From NCBI RefSeq assembly GCF_011751885.2, contig NZ_CP061771.1, positions 1,984,001 through 2,048,000 on the forward strand: a stretch of DNA of 64,000 nucleotides, written 5' to 3'. Under the pieces are notes generated by a model that saw only the letters and a list, made by a program, of their open reading frames with translations, searched no databases and was not told the origin of the DNA. Source of the DNA: Salinibacterium sp. ZJ450. GTDB lineage: Bacteria > Actinomycetota > Actinomycetes > Actinomycetales > Microbacteriaceae. This document shows, in pieces, positions 61,330-64,000 of this stretch. Each line of letters begins with the position of its first letter. The first letter of the stretch is position 1. A program made the position numbers and the translations under genes.

Positions 61330-61956
61330 GTGAACGCACGGTCGACCGCCCGCGGGCGTCCACGCGCGATCTCGCGGGCGATGCTGCAGGAGGCTGCGTT
61401 CGAGTTGTTCCTCGAGCTCGGCTACGACGGCACCACGGTGAACGAGATTACCCAGCGGGCCGGGGTGAGCCGGGGCACGTTCTTCAACAATTTCGCCGCG
61501 AAGAGCGACGTGTTCTGGGTCGACCTGGACGACAGCATCGATGCGCTGGCGGATGCGCTCGGGCAGGTGCCGGCGACATCCGTCCCGGATGCGGTGGCGG
61601 TGGTGGCGAACACCCTCGTGCATCTGGGACGTGGGTACGGCGCTGCGCGCGTGCCGTGGGCGCTGACCCAGAGCGAGTTCATCGGCGCGGAACAGGAGCT
61701 GCAGGCATCCGCGCTCAGTCGTTTCGTGCGATTGACGTCGGTGGTCACGCGATTCATCAGGCGGCAGCATCCGGATGTCGCGGAGTTGCGTGCCCGAACC
61801 GCTGCGTACGCGATGGCCGGCGCCGTGGTGGCGGCCGCCCAGGAGTGGGCGGCGGCGGGCAGCACGCGCGGCGACCTCGCCTCGTACCTGCAGTCGGCGC
61901 TGGATCCGGTGGTCGCGGGCTTCGGCCTCGGTGTGCACGGCATCGGGCCAGACTAA
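61330..61956 (+). CDS. TetR family transcriptional regulator, divergent from peptide ABC operon
   Basis: The 208-residue protein has a TetR helix-turn-helix at about residues 12-60 (R-G-R-P-R-A-I-S...G-V-S-R-G-T-F-F-N-N-F). Its C-terminal ligand domain is not similar to the osmoprotectant regulator at 5046. GTG 61330 has GGAGG 4 nt upstream. It probably controls the divergent ABC operon; the ligand is unknown. Confidence 0.85.
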   Translation: MNARSTARGRPRAISRAMLQEAAFELFLELGYDGTTVNEITQRAGVSRGTFFNNFAAKSDVFWVDLDDSIDALADALGQVPATSVPDAVAVVANTLVHLGRGYGAARVPWALTQSEFIGAEQELQASALSRFVRLTSVVTRFIRRQHPDVAELRARTAAYAMAGAVVAAAQEWAAAGSTRGDLASYLQSALDPVVAGFGLGVHGIGPD

Positions 61957-61958
61957 TC

Positions 61959-62711
61959 GTGGCTGACGCACTGCTGGCCGGCGGGATCGGGCTGGCCGCC
62001 GGCTGCATGCTGGTGGTGGGGGCGCTCATTGGATGGTTCGTGCGCGTGCCGCAGCCGGTGGTCGCCGGCGTCATGGCGTTCGGGGCGGGGGTGTTCATCT
62101 CGACGCTCGCGTTCGAACTGGTCGAGGAGGCGAACCGAGCTGGCGGCCTGTTCGCCACCGTCGCCGGATTCCTGGTGGGCGCGGTGGTGTACGTGGCTGC
62201 CGACACGATGCTGTCCCGGCGCGGTGCCCGCCATCGCATGCATCATGGCGATCGGCAGACCGCGGAGAGTGAGAAACCCGGCAGCGGTCGTGCCATCGCC
62301 ATCGGGGCACTGCTCGACGGCGTCCCGGAGTCGATCGTGCTCGGGGTGAGTGTCGCGGCAGGAGCCACGTTCAGCGTGCCGATCTTCGTCGCGATCGCGG
62401 TCTCCAATCTGCCCGAGGGGCTCTCGAGCAGCTCCGGCATGAAGGCGTCGAAGCGCAGCGCCGCGTACGTGTTCGGGGTGTGGGGCGGAATCGCGCTCGC
62501 ATCCGGCGTCGCGGCACTTGTCGGCTTTCTGCTGTTCGCGGATGCCTCCGGCTCGACCGTCGCGTTCGTGACCACGATCGCGGCAGGGGCCATCCTCGCG
62601 ATGCTGACCAACACGATGATCCCGGAGGCCTTCGAGGGAGACCACACCCTCACCGGACTGGTAGCCACCATCGGCTTTCTCGCGGCGTTCGTGCTGCACG
62701 ATCTGGGATGA
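61959..62711 (+). CDS. ZIP-family-like divalent metal transporter
   Basis: The 250-residue membrane protein has the ZIP pattern: helices with G-A-G-V-F-I-S-T-L-A-F-E-L-V-E-E, a His/Arg-rich loop (H-R-M-H-H-G-D-R), I-G-A-L-L-D-G-V-P-E-S-I-V-L-G and N-L-P-E-G-L-S-S-S. It starts at GTG 61959, 2 bp after the TetR stop, so it may be co-transcribed with it. The metal is unknown; the usual H-x-x-x-E motif is D-G-V-P-E-S here. Confidence 0.8.
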   Translation: MADALLAGGIGLAAGCMLVVGALIGWFVRVPQPVVAGVMAFGAGVFISTLAFELVEEANRAGGLFATVAGFLVGAVVYVAADTMLSRRGARHRMHHGDRQTAESEKPGSGRAIAIGALLDGVPESIVLGVSVAAGATFSVPIFVAIAVSNLPEGLSSSSGMKASKRSAAYVFGVWGGIALASGVAALVGFLLFADASGSTVAFVTTIAAGAILAMLTNTMIPEAFEGDHTLTGLVATIGFLAAFVLHDLG

Positions 62712-62718
62712 TCCGGGT

Positions 62719-63216
62719 ATGCCTACCGCGACCCAGGTTGCGCGAGCAACGATCGCCCCGCTGACCCGCACCCGCCTGTTCCGGTTGCTCGCCCCGAAGG
62801 CGCTGCCACCGATGGAGCGGGCGGTCGGCGCGCTCAGCCGTGGCAGGGTGCAGCTGAGCAGCCTGCTGGTGCCGTCGCTGGTGTTGCATTCGCGTGGGGC
62901 GAAGTCGGGCATCGAACGGGACACGGTGCTGATGTACTGCCCCGATGGCCGCGGCCGCGCGATTGTGGCCGGCACCAGCTTCGCGAGGGAGCGGCATCCG
63001 GCCTGGAGCTACAACCTGCTGTCGCATCCGGATGCCGCCATTACCGTGCGTGGCCGGCGGATGCCGGTGCACGCCGCCCTGCTCGGCGGTCAGGAGCGCG
63101 AGGCGGCCTGGCTGCTGCTCGAGCGGCAGTGGCCTGGTTATCGGGGCTACGAGCGGCAGTCCGGACGCACCATTCGGCTGTTTCGACTGAAGCCGGTGGC
63201 CGCCGACGGTCGGTAG
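62719..63216 (+). CDS. F420H2-dependent quinone reductase/nitroreductase (Ddn-like)
   Basis: The 165-residue protein has the split-beta-barrel flavin/deazaflavin fold pattern: [31 protein letters not shown] and W-P-G-Y-R-G-Y-E-R. Members reduce quinones or nitro compounds with F420H2. Gene order: ZIP transporter, then this, then valS. The substrate is unknown. Confidence 0.82.
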   Translation: MPTATQVARATIAPLTRTRLFRLLAPKALPPMERAVGALSRGRVQLSSLLVPSLVLHSRGAKSGIERDTVLMYCPDGRGRAIVAGTSFARERHPAWSYNLLSHPDAAITVRGRRMPVHAALLGGQEREAAWLLLERQWPGYRGYERQSGRTIRLFRLKPVAADGR

Positions 63217-63223
63217 CCGCGAC

Positions 63224-63252
63224 CCGCGACTCGGACGGCGGTCCGTTCGCGG
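63224..63252. terminator. Candidate terminator before valS
   Basis: An imperfect stem (CCGCG-A...CGGAC pairing with GTCCG...T-CGCGG) with a GGCG loop lies between the reductase stop and valS. There is no T run, so the call is tentative. Confidence 0.4.
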
Positions 63253-63331
63253 TTCGATACCATGGGGGCAGTCTTCACACTCAGGCACCTCCCCTCAGAC
63301 TCGGTGCCGCACATATCGAACCGGAGTATCC

Positions 63332-64000
63332 ATGTCGTCGCAGATCCCTGACAAGCCCGCCCTCGAAGGCCTCGAATCCAAGTGGGGAGCCAGCTGGGAA
63401 ACGCAGGGCACCTACCGGTTCGATCGTGACGCGGCGGTCTCGACAAGCTCGACCGCCGGAACACGCTCGACCGAGGAACACCCGGTGTTCTCGATCGACA
63501 CTCCCCCACCGACCGCATCCGGTTCGCTGCACATCGGCCACGTGTTCAGCTACACGCACACCGACATCATCGCCCGCCAGCAGCGCATGCTCGGCAAGAA
63601 CGTCTTCTACCCGATGGGCTGGGACGACAACGGCCTGCCCACCGAACGTCGGGTGCAGAACTACTACGGCGTGCGCTGCGACCCGTCGCTGCCGTACGAG
63701 CCTGACTTCACGCCGCCGTTCGAGGGTGGAGACAACAAGAGCAGCAAGGCCGCCGACCAGAAGCCGATCAGCCGCCGCAACTTCATCGAACTCTGCGAAC
63801 GTCTCACCGTCGAAGACGAGAAGCAGTTCGAAGACCTGTGGCGCAAGCTCGGGCTCTCGGTGGACTGGACCCAGTCGTACCGCACGATCTCGCACGAGTC
63901 GCAGGCGATGGCGCAGAAGGCGTTCCTCCGCAACCTCGCCCGCGGCGAGGCATACCAGGCCGATGCTCCCACCCTGTGGGATGTCACCTTCCGCACTGCC
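63332..64000 (+). CDS. valS: Valyl-tRNA synthetase, 3' truncated by window edge
   Basis: The first 223 codons are present and the frame is open to the window end. It starts L-E-G-L-E-S-K-W, then has a Ser/Thr-rich stretch around residues 36-48. The class I motif G-S-L-H-I-G-H (about residues 65-71), [13 protein letters not shown] and R-R-N-F-I-E-L-C follow. GGAG lies 6 nt before ATG 63332. Confidence 0.95.
   Translation, partial: MSSQIPDKPALEGLESKWGASWETQGTYRFDRDAAVSTSSTAGTRSTEEHPVFSIDTPPPTASGSLHIGHVFSYTHTDIIARQQRMLGKNVFYPMGWDDNGLPTERRVQNYYGVRCDPSLPYEPDFTPPFEGGDNKSSKAADQKPISRRNFIELCERLTVEDEKQFEDLWRKLGLSVDWTQSYRTISHESQAMAQKAFLRNLARGEAYQADAPTLWDVTFRTA

Overview
This 64 kb window is chromosomal DNA of a high-GC actinobacterium, most likely a member of the Microbacteriaceae. 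The indications are the gene order rne / rplU-rpmA-obgE-proB-proA-nadD-orf-rsfS, the block ndk-DUF4233-folC-ileS preceded by an actinobacterial-type T-box, a DUF222/HNH gene, many ATGA/GTGA overlaps, and many start codons that lie 6-8 nt after a -10-like hexamer (leaderless transcripts). I see no prophage, insertion sequence or CRISPR array. The placement rests on gene content only.

Layout. 1-5.7 kb: the end of a DedA-type membrane protein, a valine/leucine-type dehydrogenase, and a TetR-headed osmoprotectant ABC operon. 5.8-8.4 kb: SRAP abasic-site protein, App1-type phosphatase, methyltransferase. 8.4-12.9 kb: a two-component system beside two exported low-complexity proteins and a kinase-like phosphotransferase. 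A 16-bp palindrome recurs in the promoter regions of this block, and this is my best candidate for an undescribed regulon. 13-18 kb: an AlkZ-like winged-helix protein, a frameshifted DUF222/HNH gene, a FUSC-type membrane protein, small unknowns and an OhrR-like regulator. 18-26 kb: a DUF3516 helicase divergent by 12 bp from an atypical SDR protein, then hydrolases, a phosphoesterase, an LLM oxidoreductase and a PGPGW membrane protein. 26-35 kb: PfkB kinase and SurE, a run of membrane proteins (AI-2E type, PLDc_N-SHOCT, GAP), small conserved proteins, and a divergent pair formed by a RimK ligase with a C-terminal RCK_C/TrkA_C domain and a retropepsin-like peptidase.

35.4-48.6 kb is mostly minus-strand core genome: tRNA-Ala(GGC), metNIQ, rsfS, nadD, proA, proB, obgE, rpmA, rplU and rne. 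48.6-64 kb: a leaderless VKOR gene, a lipoprotein, ndk-DUF4233-folC-ileS with its T-box leader, a dipeptide-type ABC operon divergent from a TetR regulator, a ZIP-type transporter, an F420-type reductase, and the 5' part of valS running off the end.

How the parts work together: the core blocks cover ribosome assembly (L21, L27, ObgE, RsfS), RNA turnover (RNase E/G), NAD, proline and folate synthesis, and tRNA charging. The accessory genes are small regulator-plus-target modules (TetR-osmoprotectant ABC, two-component system-exported proteins, TetR-peptide ABC). Functional calls come from motif reading alone, so where only a domain name is given the substrate is unknown.
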